DNA of 64,000 nucleotides, taken from NCBI GenBank assembly GCA_015680685.1, contig MNCI01015542.1, forward strand, positions 565,792 through 629,791, read 5' to 3'. Below are positions 1-9,795 of this stretch, one piece after another; positions within the stretch are counted from its first letter, which is position 1; each line of letters starts with the position of its first letter. Origin of the DNA: Gnetum montanum. Lineage: Eukaryota; Streptophyta; Gnetopsida; Gnetales; Gnetaceae. Below the pieces are notes generated by a model. That model was not told the origin of the DNA. It made no database searches and saw nothing but the letters and a program-made list of their open reading frames with translations. The position numbers were made by a program, and so were the translations under genes.

Positions 1-2037
1 GGAAGACAAGGTAAACCTCCCTGGCAGGTCCTGCTTTAAGCTTCTCCATAAGGAGCCCCTTCCACTCCTTGGCAATCCCTAACCACTCCTAAATGTCCTT
101 CTTCTGAAAGCTCAGCTCCCTCTTGGACTTTGACCCTATGAGGACACCATCAGTGGGGACACCGAAGAGGTCCACGAATAGTTGGTCGTTGATTTCAATA
201 ACCACCCATATGCTCTGTATGCGCGTGCAGAAGCAACTTGCCTTGTCGAAAAAGGAGTCGACCAGGGAGAGCATCTCGGCGGTAGGAATGCTTGGATTCG
301 GGGCTAGGAATAGATCCATAAGCCCAGCCTTTTGGATGTTCTGAACCAAGGAATCTGAAGCCTCACTGTTTATCCAGAGTTGGGTCACATCTACCTCTCC
401 ATACTTGAAGTAGATGTTTACCTCTTGGTGCTCGGCACCTACCACTATCACCTCTTAGGACTTCTTCACCCCTATAATAGTTTTCACAAGAAACATTTAG
501 CATAAAAATGTAGAAAACCCAAAGATTGCAAAGACACTTAAGCATGCAACACTTACTATTTAGCCTACCAAGTCTGTATGGTAACGAGAACGGTGGAAGA
601 TTAACTAGGACTTTTTCAACAGTGATTGGTTTGAAGGGTGCCCATCCCTCATCCAACCAACCACACTCCTTGCATCTGCTGTAGGGAATGGGGTATAGGT
701 CTAGGCAGGTATGGTACTCACCCCCGCATTGACCAATCACACCTGCATGCAGGTTCTCAGCAAAAGAGAACTCCTGCAGGGCTATCCGTGTTGTAGTTAG
801 CAGACCCGTTCGATCATGAAGCCCTTCCTTATTGATGTAGAACCTGGTAACAAAAACATACTATTAGCGTTTGGCTAATATAGCAAGCGTTGCATAATAC
901 AGCGGAACAGGGCTACAAAACTCACCCATCGGCACAGTAGATGGTTCCTAGTGGGTTTTGGAAGCACATTACCATATAACGTGCGACGAATAGTGTGTTG
1001 TAAGGATGGTAGTAGCTGTACTCAAGCATATCCCAGATCCAGGCCAAACACCTTAACTCTATGGGGCATTGACTAGATCCTTTTCCCTGCCTGCTAATGA
1101 TTGCCCCATCCGTCAAAAACCTTAGGATACCCCGGCTTGCCCCAGGCAATAGGGCTTCTGTTATGACGACCGCCTCTTCCTCCTCTAGGTATTACCAAGT
1201 GATCACACTAAAGTGTTGGAGGAAGTATTGTAGGAACTCCTGTGCTCCTTTCTTAAACCAGACCCCCTGCTCCCCCACACGTATATGGGAAGGAGGAGCA
1301 TTGGTCACAGGTTTCTTACGTAACAAAGGACCCCTGCAATTTTTAAGATAATCAGAATTGGCCTTAGCCCCATCTTGCACAACACAACCAGCAAGTGTTA
1401 GCATCATGACCAAGTGCAGTGTGCACGCAGCATAGCAACACCTGACACCTTAGCATATAGCGTAGCATAACCCTCTTCCTACATATAGCGTAGCAAGAAC
1501 ATGAAAGTGATAGCGTAGCAAAAATAGCTTAACATAGCAATAGAACGATTAATTCTAACAGGGAAATTAACAATATGCCCTGACAAAACATGTGTCACAC
1601 TGTCGCATCACACATGGCCAAACCCTCCTAAGGGTCCTACGCTACGCCATTCGAAAGCCAAGTAGCTTGAACTGTCCAAACCTCCGCGGTTGTAACAACT
1701 GCAGTGGTGGTGGTTTAGGTGGCCTTGCATGCAATGTTAGCGTAGTATCTGTGCATCTGCCATGGCTGAAACGGCAACAGTGACAGTGCAAAGGCCAAAA
1801 CAACGACAACGCGATGACAAAAAACACGGATAACTGAAACTAAATTACAAAATGAAAGCGGAAAACAAAAAAAATGATAACAGAATCACGAGGAAGCAAA
1901 GGAAGCATAGCAGCCTACCGAGTCAACGGCGTGTCCTCCTGCACCACAACACGTGCTTATGTCACGCACCCTAGGGTTTCCTTTACCTCCTCGACCTTTG
2001 CAAGCACTAAGTGAGTATGTTCCTTCTTTGGAGCCAT
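1..2037 (-). pseudogene. Spliced antisense ORF of unknown function, copy 1 (C-terminus beyond the window edge)
   Basis: Minus-strand reading gives exons joined by GT-AG introns in consistent phase: exon b about 1333 (or 1413) to 926, intron 925-844 (donor GTGAGT), exon c 843-557 (287 nt), intron 556-472 (donor GTAAGT, acceptor TATAG), exon d 471 to the window edge. A possible first exon starts at ATG 2037 (MAPKKEH...) and ends at 1987; its link to exon b is unresolved. Three in-frame stops (1194-1192, one in exon d before the VIVVGAEH stretch, and 91-89) each need one C-to-T change from a Gln codon. The product matches the plus-strand copy at 9796-12720, including the paired motifs WVVIEINDQLFVDLFGVPT here and MIVVLDLSETFFANLFDIPT there. 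I do not recognise the family. It lies antisense to the nearby Tat pol. It could be the additional ORF described for Tat-lineage elements or a captured host gene. Confidence 0.5.
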
Positions 2038-2404
2038 CGTCCTACTTGCAGACTTTTCCTCGTTGCTATGCAAGAAATCGCCTTACTCTCTCTTAGCACA
2101 ATCGCTCTATGCTCCAAAATCGCTTTGTGCTCCAAATATGGGCTCTACGCTCTTACTGTGAGAATGACAAGCTTACCAGGGTTTAATCCCTATTTATGTT
2201 TGTAATGGTGAAAAGGGGAAACTTGCCACACTCTCTCTCTCTCCATTTAATGCGGGGTTTGCCATGTAGCGTAGCATGCCCGCCATGACATCATAGCACT
2301 ATTGGCAATTAAAATAGACACATATGGGTGAAAGATCTTGGCACACTTCAAGCTAACTCTTTGCTTTCCCAAAAAATGAAAAAAATATATTTTTTTTGTT
2401 ACTG
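1414..2404. other. Non-coding stretch with tagcgtagca motifs
   Basis: Apart from the possible first exon and TATA box of the antisense ORF, no gene is visible. Between about 1430 and 1550 the motif tagcgtagca recurs; it is the same motif that forms hairpins at 8370-8930. A short CT microsatellite lies near 2230-2243. Confidence 0.4.
2190..2198 (-). promoter_or_regulatory. TATA-like box upstream of antisense ORF copy 1
   Basis: The minus strand reads cataaatag about 150 nt upstream of the minus-strand ATG at 2037. The placement suits a TATA box for the spliced antisense ORF. Copy 2 also has a TATA-like box upstream (9129-9138). Function is inferred from position only. Confidence 0.3.
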
Positions 2405-2660
2405 GTCCAAAAAGACCTTAAACTAGCAACCCCAACATAGTTGTAACTTTCGCGGTCTGAAAGACCTTAAACTAGCATTTTCGATCTATTGTATGTTCGC
2501 AGTCCACAATGATGTTAAACTAACAATTTCACGTTTTCGCATTGGTAGTTTTGCATTTTTTAGCAGTTTCACATTCTCACATCGACAGTTTTACATTTCT
2601 TGTTTTAGCAGCTCTGGATCTCCATGCCATAGTAGTCTGCCATGACTTTAAACTAGAAAA
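2405..2660 (+). repeat. Degenerate 30-bp-type repeats upstream of Tat pol
   Basis: Several diverged units carry the core gaccttaaactagca, gatgttaaactaaca or gactttaaactagaa. The same core with the same spacing style occurs in the array after pol (6269-6790) and, reversed, at 13150-13500. This suggests that one Tat repeat family flanks the pol region on both sides. Confidence 0.5.
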
Positions 2661-2964
2661 ATTTTAATCTTTACATCATACTTCGCTAGTTACATCTCAT
2701 CATTGCTTTGCAAGTTTTCGTTATACACGATTACTACGAACATGTGCCTCTTAATCAGGCCTTCATCTCATTTTGACAGGTTGAGCAAAAATGGAAATCC
2801 ATCGCGATCTCTCCATGCCTTTAGCTTTAGCAGGTCCACATGGCAAGTTTGCAAGAAAATTGAACCTAGACCTGATCAATTGGGGGTCGACCACAGCTAG
2901 CACTATAGCATCCTTAGAAAAATCCCAAGACTGGCCTGAGCATCTAGTCTAAACTCTAGATTTA

Positions 2965-4557
2965 GAGGCCAGGGATGTAACCGAGGTCCCTCTCGTCGAG
3001 ACGCCTGTGACCACATCCAAGGGGGAAGTAAAAACATTAAAACTTAGCTCCCTCCTAGATGCGTAGATGCATGAAAATGTAGCCAAGATTCTACAAGACA
3101 ACATCAAAGTCTTCGCATGGTCATATAGCGACATGCCGGGTTTAGACTCATGGTTGATATAGCACAACATTGTATTAGACCTATGCATGAAGATAGTCAA
3201 GTAGAAGGCTCGTAAGGTTAAACCAGAAATTGCACTAGTCGTAAGAGATGAGATCACCAAGCTATACCAAGTTGGTTTCATCTGCGCAGTTGATTACTCG
3301 AAATGGGTGTCCAACATCATTGTGGTTTCTAAGAAAATAGGAGGAATACGAATCTGTATAGACTTCCAGGATTTGAACAAAGCAACGATCAAAAACGATT
3401 TCCAACTTCCAATCATCGACAAGATGGCCGATCATGCCTTGTTATCCTTCATGGATGGTTTCTCCGGCTACAACCAAATTTACATCAACCTAGAGCATCA
3501 ACTAACAATAACCTTCATGACCCCATTGGGGAACTTTTGTTACACCATGATGCCTTTTGGGCTTAAGAACGCTGGAGCAACCTACGAGTGAACCATGACT
3601 TACATCTTCAATGACTACATCCTAGAAACACTAAACGACTATGTGGATGATATAGCGATCAAGTTCAAAGAAGCCGCTGATGAACCACGCGATCTAAGGG
3701 TAGTCCTTAAGTGTTGTCAAATGCATGATTTGCACCTTAACCCTAAGAAGTGTGTCTTCGGTGTGAAGATTGGATGCATGTTAGGGTTCGTAGTATCAGA
3801 GGCCGAAATACTGGTGGACCTTGACAAAGTTAAGGCCATCGTCAACCTAGCACCTCTTACAAACCTTAAGGAGTTACGTGGGTTGCAAGGTAGGGTACAG
3901 TTCATCCGAAGGTTTATAGCAAAGTTGATTGACAAGCTACACCCCATGCAACATCTTCTAAAGAAAGGGGTTAACTTTGAATGGACAACCCAGTGTCAAT
4001 AAGCCTTTGATGACCTGAAGAAGGAGCTTTCACACCTTCCAACTATGCATCCGCCACAAAGGGATAAGCCTTTCTTTATCTACCTTGCCACCTCCGACAC
4101 ATCTATCGCAGCACTATTATGTCAGAAACGAGATGACGGATCTGAGATACCAGTGTATTATCTGAGTCATGCATTAATAGCACATGAGGCGAAATACAAC
4201 GAAGTGGAGAGGAATTTCCTTGCCCTAGTGTTTATATTAAAAAAGTGGAGGCACTACATGTTTCGCAGCACAATTAACATCATTTGCAAAAGCAACATAC
4301 TCCGAGCTATTACTAAAAACCTATATGAAAGTAGTAGGATAGCCCAATGGAAAGCAATAACCGCGAAGTTCGACTTACACTATGTGAGCCAATCGTCGAT
4401 GAAGAGTCAAGACATAGTGACCCAACTCACAGCCTCGCCCGTCAACAACCACGCAACCATAGATCCCAGATTCCTAGACAAGTATGTTGGCACTATCAAC
4501 GTCATCGCATCGCACCTAGAAGCTACTTTACACTTCGACTGTGCCTCAACCGCGTGA
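2965..4557 (+). pseudogene. Tat pol: reverse transcriptase and RNase H (stop-interrupted)
   Basis: One reading frame runs from about 2965 through RT and RNase H. RT hallmarks are the GGIRICIDFQDLNKA stretch (about 3337-3381), the FMDGFSGYNQI block, FGLKNAG (about 3559-3579) and the catalytic YVDD at 3640-3651. RNase H follows with FIYLATSDTS and YNEVERNFLAL blocks. In-frame stops occur at 3064, 3160, 3202, 3589, 4000 and 4555, with no frameshift. Family alignment by eye indicates that each stop replaced Gln (CAG/CAA) or Arg (CGA). The product would copy element RNA into DNA in cytoplasmic particles; this copy cannot do so. Confidence 0.88.
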
Positions 4558-5097
4558 GGAGGTAGTGCAGCTGCCATCATTACGTTCCCCTTTGAGGAAA
4601 TACACCCATTTTCTTATCATTTTGTATTCCCCTGCACCAACAATTTGGTAGAGTATGAGGGGCTACTCAAAGGCCTCTTAGCTGCCCAAATACTATGCAT
4701 ACAACACCTAGCAATTCGCGGTGATTCACAACTAGTTGTGAATCAGGTCACTGAGGTGTACGCCTTCAAAGCTACGCACTTGCAACCTTATTACGACCTA
4801 GCAAAAAGCATGCTTAAGCAATTCGCAACTACAGATGTGCAACAAGTGCCATGCAACAAGAACACCGTGGCAGATGCCTTAGCCACCCTAGTACTAAATA
4901 TTCCACCACATTCATTTTCAAGTCTACCAACTTTGATTGTCGAATGTACTGAGCCTATCACTCAGGTGGGACATGTGGCCACTATCAGTGCTACAGATAC
5001 CCAGGAGTGGTATGCCAACATTAAAGCCTACCTGCACCACAACGAACCCCCAAGTAGACTGACATATGCCCAGAGAGATGCGATCCGCAAGCGTGCC
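4558..5097 (+). pseudogene. Tat pol: second, archaeal-type RNase H domain
   Basis: The pol frame continues into a second RNase H fold with FPCTNNLVEYEGLLKGL (catalytic Glu), IRGDSQLVVNQV (catalytic Asp) and NTVADALATLV (C-terminal Asp). Two RNase H modules in one pol are known from the Tat/Ogre branch, which fixes the lineage. The domain itself is open from 4558 to 5097 and is bounded by TGA codons at 4555 and 5098. Both are one transition from CGA. Confidence 0.82.
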
Positions 5098-6249
5098 TGA
5101 CAATATATGCTCATCGGAAATGATGCCCTGTGTAGATGTTCTTATGATGGGATATTGTTGACATACGTGGGTGAGGAGCAGGTGCAAAAGGTGATTAATG
5201 AAGTACATAAGGGACTATGTGGTGGACACATAGCACCTAGGGTTATGGCTACAAAGATCAGACGCCTAGGGTACTACTAGCCCCATATGGAGCGTGACTG
5301 TCTGTCAAAAGTCAGGACGTGTGACACGTGCCAGAGATACACAAATCTCATACATGTTTCACCTACGGAGCTGCACCCAACGTAGATCACGTGGCCTTTC
5401 CAACGATGGGAACTAGACGTCATAGGACCTATCACACCTAAGTCCTCCGCAGGGCATAGCTTCATTATCACTTCCACTAAGTATTTTACTAAGTGGGTGG
5501 AAGCTATCCCCCTGAGGAAGACGATGTCTCAGCAGATCTGCCACTTCATCCTAGACAACATCGTGACAAGGTTTGGGCTTTCGATGACTATTGTAACCGA
5601 CAATGGACCATAGTTCAGTAGTACGGAAACCCGAACCTTCTGTAGCAATCTAGGCATCAGGAAATCATTCTTCTCCCCGTATTACCTGCAGGCGAATGGA
5701 TAGGTGGAGGCTACAAATAAGTCCATCATCAACTTGTTGAAGCAAATGCTTAGCAATAGCAATAGGCAATGGCACGAGCAAATTCTCTATGTTCTATGGG
5801 CCTATAGACCGACATGCAGGACCGTGACAAGTAATACCCCTTATAGTCTCTTTTATGAATCTGAAGCTATGTTGTCTCTTGAGTTGCAGGTACCGTCACT
5901 CCGGATGATCCTATTTGATGTTGTGAGCGAAGCCTAGAACAATGAGTCAAGAATCATCGATCTTGATTCAATAGAGGAGGAGCGCGCACAAATGCTGAGC
6001 CGCATAGAGCACTACCAAAGCAAGAAATGGAAAAAACATCATGCAAACCTGCATCAACGGCCAATACAGAAGGGAGACCTCATCCTCAAAGCCATCCATG
6101 AACATGTGAGCAAATTCTCAGCCAATTGGGAAGGCCTATACATGGTCAACAAAGCCTTTGGAAATGGAGCCTTCAAGCTGGCGAACATGGATGGTAACGA
6201 GTTTGCCAATCTAGTGAATCACTTGTACCTCAAGCCGTACTACATCTGA
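5098..6249 (+). pseudogene. Tat pol: integrase (stop-interrupted)
   Basis: The same frame gives the HHCC zinc region (EVHKGLCGGHIA, then RTCDTCQ), the core Asp in WELDVIGPI, the second Asp in TDNGP, the core Glu in the VEATNK stretch just after 5701, and a C-terminal beta-rich end (GPYMV-like WEGLYMVNKAFGNGAFKL). Stops interrupt at 5278, 5383, 5611, 5701 and 5935, and the natural end is TGA 6247-6249. Stop 5278 replaces the Trp of the YYWP motif (G-to-A, i.e. C-to-T on the other strand); the others fit CAG to TAG. Confidence 0.87.
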
Positions 6250-6268
6250 ATCATGAACACAGTAAGAA

Positions 6269-6790
6269 TCGTCCGCTATGACATAAAACTGGCAAAGTTG
6301 ACAATCGTCCGCAACGACGTAAAACTAGCACAGATCGTCCGCTATGATGTAAAACTAGCAAAGTTGGCAATCGTCCGCTATGATGTTAAACTGGCACAGC
6401 TCGTCCGCTACGACGTAAAACTAGCACAGATCATCCGCTACGACGTAAAACTGGCAAAGTTGGGAATCGTCCACTACGACGTTAAACTGGCACAGCTCGT
6501 CCACTATGACGTTAAACTGGCACAGCTCGTTCGCTATGACATTAAAATGGCACACCTCATCTAACACAACGTAAAACTGGCATAGCTCGTCTGCCATGAC
6601 GTAAAACTGGCACAGCCTGTCTGCCACAACATAAAACTGGCATAGCTCATTTGCTACGACGTAAAACAAGCACAGCACGTCCGCTATGATGTTAAACTGG
6701 CAAATACAGTTTGCTGGGATCTTAAACTAGCATAGCGGCCCGCTGGGACCTTAAACCAGCACATGGTCTACCAGGACCTTAAATTGGGTT
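6269..6790 (+). repeat. 30/36-bp tandem repeat array immediately 3' of integrase
   Basis: About 17 units of the type gtccgctatgacgtaaaac-tggcacagct are present. Most are 30 bp and some are 36 bp with an aagttg insertion. Because both periods are multiples of three, the array stays open on the plus strand (10-residue unit VRYDVKLAQL, 12-residue variant) and, in another frame, on the minus strand. It starts 20 nt after the pol stop and is in the pol frame. Tandem repeats in the 3' untranslated part of Tat elements are known as seeds of satellite DNA. Confidence 0.85.
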
Positions 6791-8369
6791 CATGGCACGT
6801 CCCCAGCATGCATCTGCACCAAGTACACATCAAGCGAGCATGCACAATGCCGATGTGAGGTGGGACATTGCAATTCCAGGACACAGTTCACGATGCACTA
6901 AGAACACGATCTAGAACATACGCAATGCTGCTGCCGCTGGCATCTTGCAAATCTCCAAGAGATGTCGTACGACATCCGACTGATCCCCTAGAACTACCAT
7001 CACCACCGCTCATCGTCCTGATGGTAGTTCCTTGGTCAGTGCCTGCTGCTGGAGTTCCTGCAGTATGGTGGCCCAGCCATAATATTGTTACCTTCCAGCT
7101 CCCTACCAGCATCTCAGCTTAAGCAATGTTTAGCTATGTGGTAGCTGATCCCATAGCTAAATTGAGAATGCATGCCTTTGGTAAGGATTCCAGAGCATCC
7201 GCACTCACAGCAACTCCCCACCCCTTCGATGCCAACTCCTCCATGCTGATGTTGCCAAGGCCGCTGTTGGCCTTCCTAGTTTGGACACCATACACCAGCA
7301 AAGGTGTCCAAGAGCTTCCACAACGTCTATATCAAGCAAGACCTTTGCCCTCACTTTGCATCGTGGCTGTTTTACTCTCTGTCATGTTTGCAGGGTGCGG
7401 TCGAAGGTGCATCTCACCACAGTAGCAAATGCTACAGCGTTGCAAAGTGGTTGTCTAGACTAGCTTGGCTACCTTATAGTGCACATCCTGCCCTACCATC
7501 TACGCATCTTCCCTTTATTTTGCTTCTCACGCCCGCAATTCCTACTCGCACCCCTCTTTTACAAGATTTTCACAACACCTGTTAAGCCCTCTTGTTTGCT
7601 CAACCACAAAGTCCATGATGTGCATAACACAGCTCATTGCATGGGAAAAACCTGCAGACAAGTAAAAGCCCCACACAGATGTAACACAACTCATCCAGGG
7701 AAAGAAACACCTGTCCTGCAGCAAGGTTGTTTGCAAATGTAAACAGCAAAACAACAAACGGTAAAAGTGTAAGAGAGCATAAGCCATTTTGCAACCACCC
7801 TCTCCAAGCGTTTCGACAAGAGGTCGAAGGTCAGCAAAAGTAAAAATGAAAATGCAAATAACTCCCTCATGAGCACTCCGATGAGGGACTCTGCTAAGCC
7901 TCATCTTTATCCTTTTCCTAAACCTCCTTCCTCCTTGCTTTGCTCTTCCCCTCGTAAAAAACCAATGTAACACTCTCAAGCACAGCTAAGCGACGTCTTG
8001 ACGATCACCAAATAATAATGTTATCATTTTTTTTTCCATGGTGTTTCGTATTCTTTGTCAACATCTATTGTGCCCGTCCTCTAGATGTCGACAAAGAGGG
8101 GCCAATGAAACACCCCAAAATTCGAAGGCATGCTTGCTTCACCAAGTCTTTGCAATTCGTGCAGCGTCATGGCAGTTCTTTAGGAAATGGATGCTCTAAT
8201 GTTCAAACTATCCAGTTTGGCAAGTTTTCTACCCCAGGTGTCAACAGGCTAAATAGATTCTCTAGCCTACCCACCTTAGCAGTTCACCTAGCCGACCATG
8301 CACTTAGGAGCGATGCATAGAATTGTTGGCGGTGCTCAAAATGCGCAAAACACTTCAGCAAGTTTTCTA
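6791..8369. other. No recognisable gene
   Basis: Short open frames occur on both strands but none resembles a known family or shows coding bias that I could recognise. The stretch is probably the 3' non-coding part of the Tat element. Confidence 0.4.
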
Positions 8370-8930
8370 AGTCAAGGATTTTTGCTACGCTATGTAGCAT
8401 AGCAGACTTTAGAAGATGTTTGCAGAAGCGAAGTGCTACGCTATGCTATGCTACGTAGTGTAGCAAAAGCTAGATAGTCAGTCCCCTCACCCGACTTCAA
8501 GTCCTTCAACAATGTCTCCTTCCATCAGAAAGCGACAAACTTGGCAAAAAGTAGGCCATGTTGGCCGCTACGCTATGCTGAGCTACATGGTGTAGCAATT
8601 CTGCGAAAGTGACAGAGGGCAACTCAAAGGGCGAGATCAGCAAGTTCGCAAGTTTCGTAGTGCAAAAGGAAAAATGTGCAGATTCGCGACGTTTTTGGGA
8701 CTAAAGCGAGCATCTACGCTATGCGTAGCGTAGCAAATATTCAATAAATAGTCAGTACACTTCAAAGGCTTCTAGCAGATGCAGTAGGGCGCAACGTAAG
8801 TTTGTGCATTAAACTGGTGGCTACGCTATGACACGCTACATAGCGTAGCACAGCGTAACAAGATGCCATGCTACGCTACAAAGCATAGCGCAACATAGCA
8901 AGCAGTTATGCTACATCAATGCACTTCACC
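8370..8930. repeat. Array of palindromic hairpins (gctacgctatg / catagcgtagc type)
   Basis: At least five inverted-repeat clusters built from ctacgctatg and tagcgtagca recur, for example around 8385-8408, 8432-8466, 8566-8597, 8710-8738 and 8818-8905. They lie a few hundred bases upstream of the TATA box at 9129, where the U3 of an LTR would be. Shorter versions occur at 1430-1520. Confidence 0.6.
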
Positions 8931-9128
8931 TAATTTCACCATTGGCACACATCTCCAAACTCTGACGGTGCAATTATGACATGGCAGGCTAGCAATTACG
9001 GTATGACAGGCTCGTAATTACAATGGTCATGCATGTCCAACGATCATGCATGTCCATGCAACGCAGACAAGTCAACCTGGGCCCAAGGCACGTGGTGTCC
9101 AAACTGCACCTTTTGCATGCACCTGGTC

Positions 9129-9138
9129 CTATAAATAC
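9129..9138 (+). promoter_or_regulatory. TATA box (ctataaatac) of an LTR or ORF promoter
   Basis: A good TATA match follows the hairpin array and precedes a 650-nt leader and the plus-strand spliced ORF. A similar cctataaatacc box lies in the LTR-like piece of element G (near 37850), which also shares the downstream leader motif. Confidence 0.5.
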
Positions 9139-9140
9139 CC

Positions 9141-9795
9141 CAATGAGCAATGCTAAAAGGGGTCTAGGTCGTTTTTGGCAAAAACACAAGTAGTAGGTTG
9201 GTCCATCGGCTGGTTGGCGATTTGATTAGCTGGGAAGAAAAAGTTAGCATTGCATTCCTGAGCATTGTAAACATCTTGTTTGAGACTGCAAATAGTTGGA
9301 ATTCTTGTTTGGCATTTTGTTATGCTCTTTCCTGCTATCCTCATAGCATTGTGCATTGTTGACTCCCGAGTTTGCGTTCAAGCATACAATTGTCTTACTC
9401 TAGATGTCTTGGTTACCTTTGGGATCTCTGCGCCTCCCAGCATCGCACAACCAATTGTATCCACCTTGACAGAGTGAAGTCATAATCTTGAAGAGGTGCA
9501 TTTTCCTAACTGCATTTTACTTTGCTTTCTTACTTATTATTGCATTTTTACATTGTTTTCTATCCCTCTTGCATTTAAAGTTATCATTTTATGCTAGAGG
9601 CCTCATTTTCAAATTATCCATTTACGAAAGGTTATATTAACACCTGCTAAGTTCTTGTCTGATCGACCAGACCATTCAAGGCACCCCGTTTCCATTTTTA
9701 TCCAGCACGACCCTCATGCGGATACAGGGTTAAGATTGTCAATGACTAACGACCTCTCGGTGTTTTCCAGCCATCGACGTTTTCGGTCACTACAG
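9141..9795 (+). other. Leader or U5-like segment with a conserved motif at 9747
   Basis: No coding signal is recognised. The motif ctaacgacctctcggtg (9747-9763) followed by a pyrimidine-rich ...ccag also occurs inside element G at 38241 (ctaacgatctctcggtg). The segment ends in tcactacag, which fits a splice acceptor for the ORF at 9796. Confidence 0.4.

Larger units (their letters stand above)
2965..9640 (+). mobile_element. Degenerate Ty3/gypsy Tat-lineage retrotransposon (pol, 3' repeats, LTR-like end)
   Basis: The order RT, RNase H, a second archaeal-type RNase H, integrase, then a tandem-repeat 3' region is diagnostic of the Tat branch. Gag and protease are not seen upstream of this pol; they appear only on the opposite strand at 13.9-16.1 kb. 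The right end is uncertain. A TATA box at 9129-9138 and hairpin-rich DNA before it suggest an LTR, but I could not match it to a partner LTR. Confidence 0.6.

Noticed and set aside
3064-5937. TAG read as glutamine (altered genetic code) in Tat pol
   Set aside because: TGA and TAA stops and a Trp-to-TAG change occur in the same frame, and the KH gene uses standard stops. Decay by deamination explains all of them.
6421-6678. Minus-strand protein with repeated LCQFYVV units
   Set aside because: It is the opposite-strand reading of the frame-keeping 30/36-bp repeats.
6269-6790. CRISPR-like array of 30-bp repeats
   Set aside because: Units are contiguous with no unique spacers, and the context is a plant retrotransposon.
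7542-7979. 145-codon minus-strand open frame
   Set aside because: Not recognised, with several overlapping open frames on both strands; open by chance is more likely.
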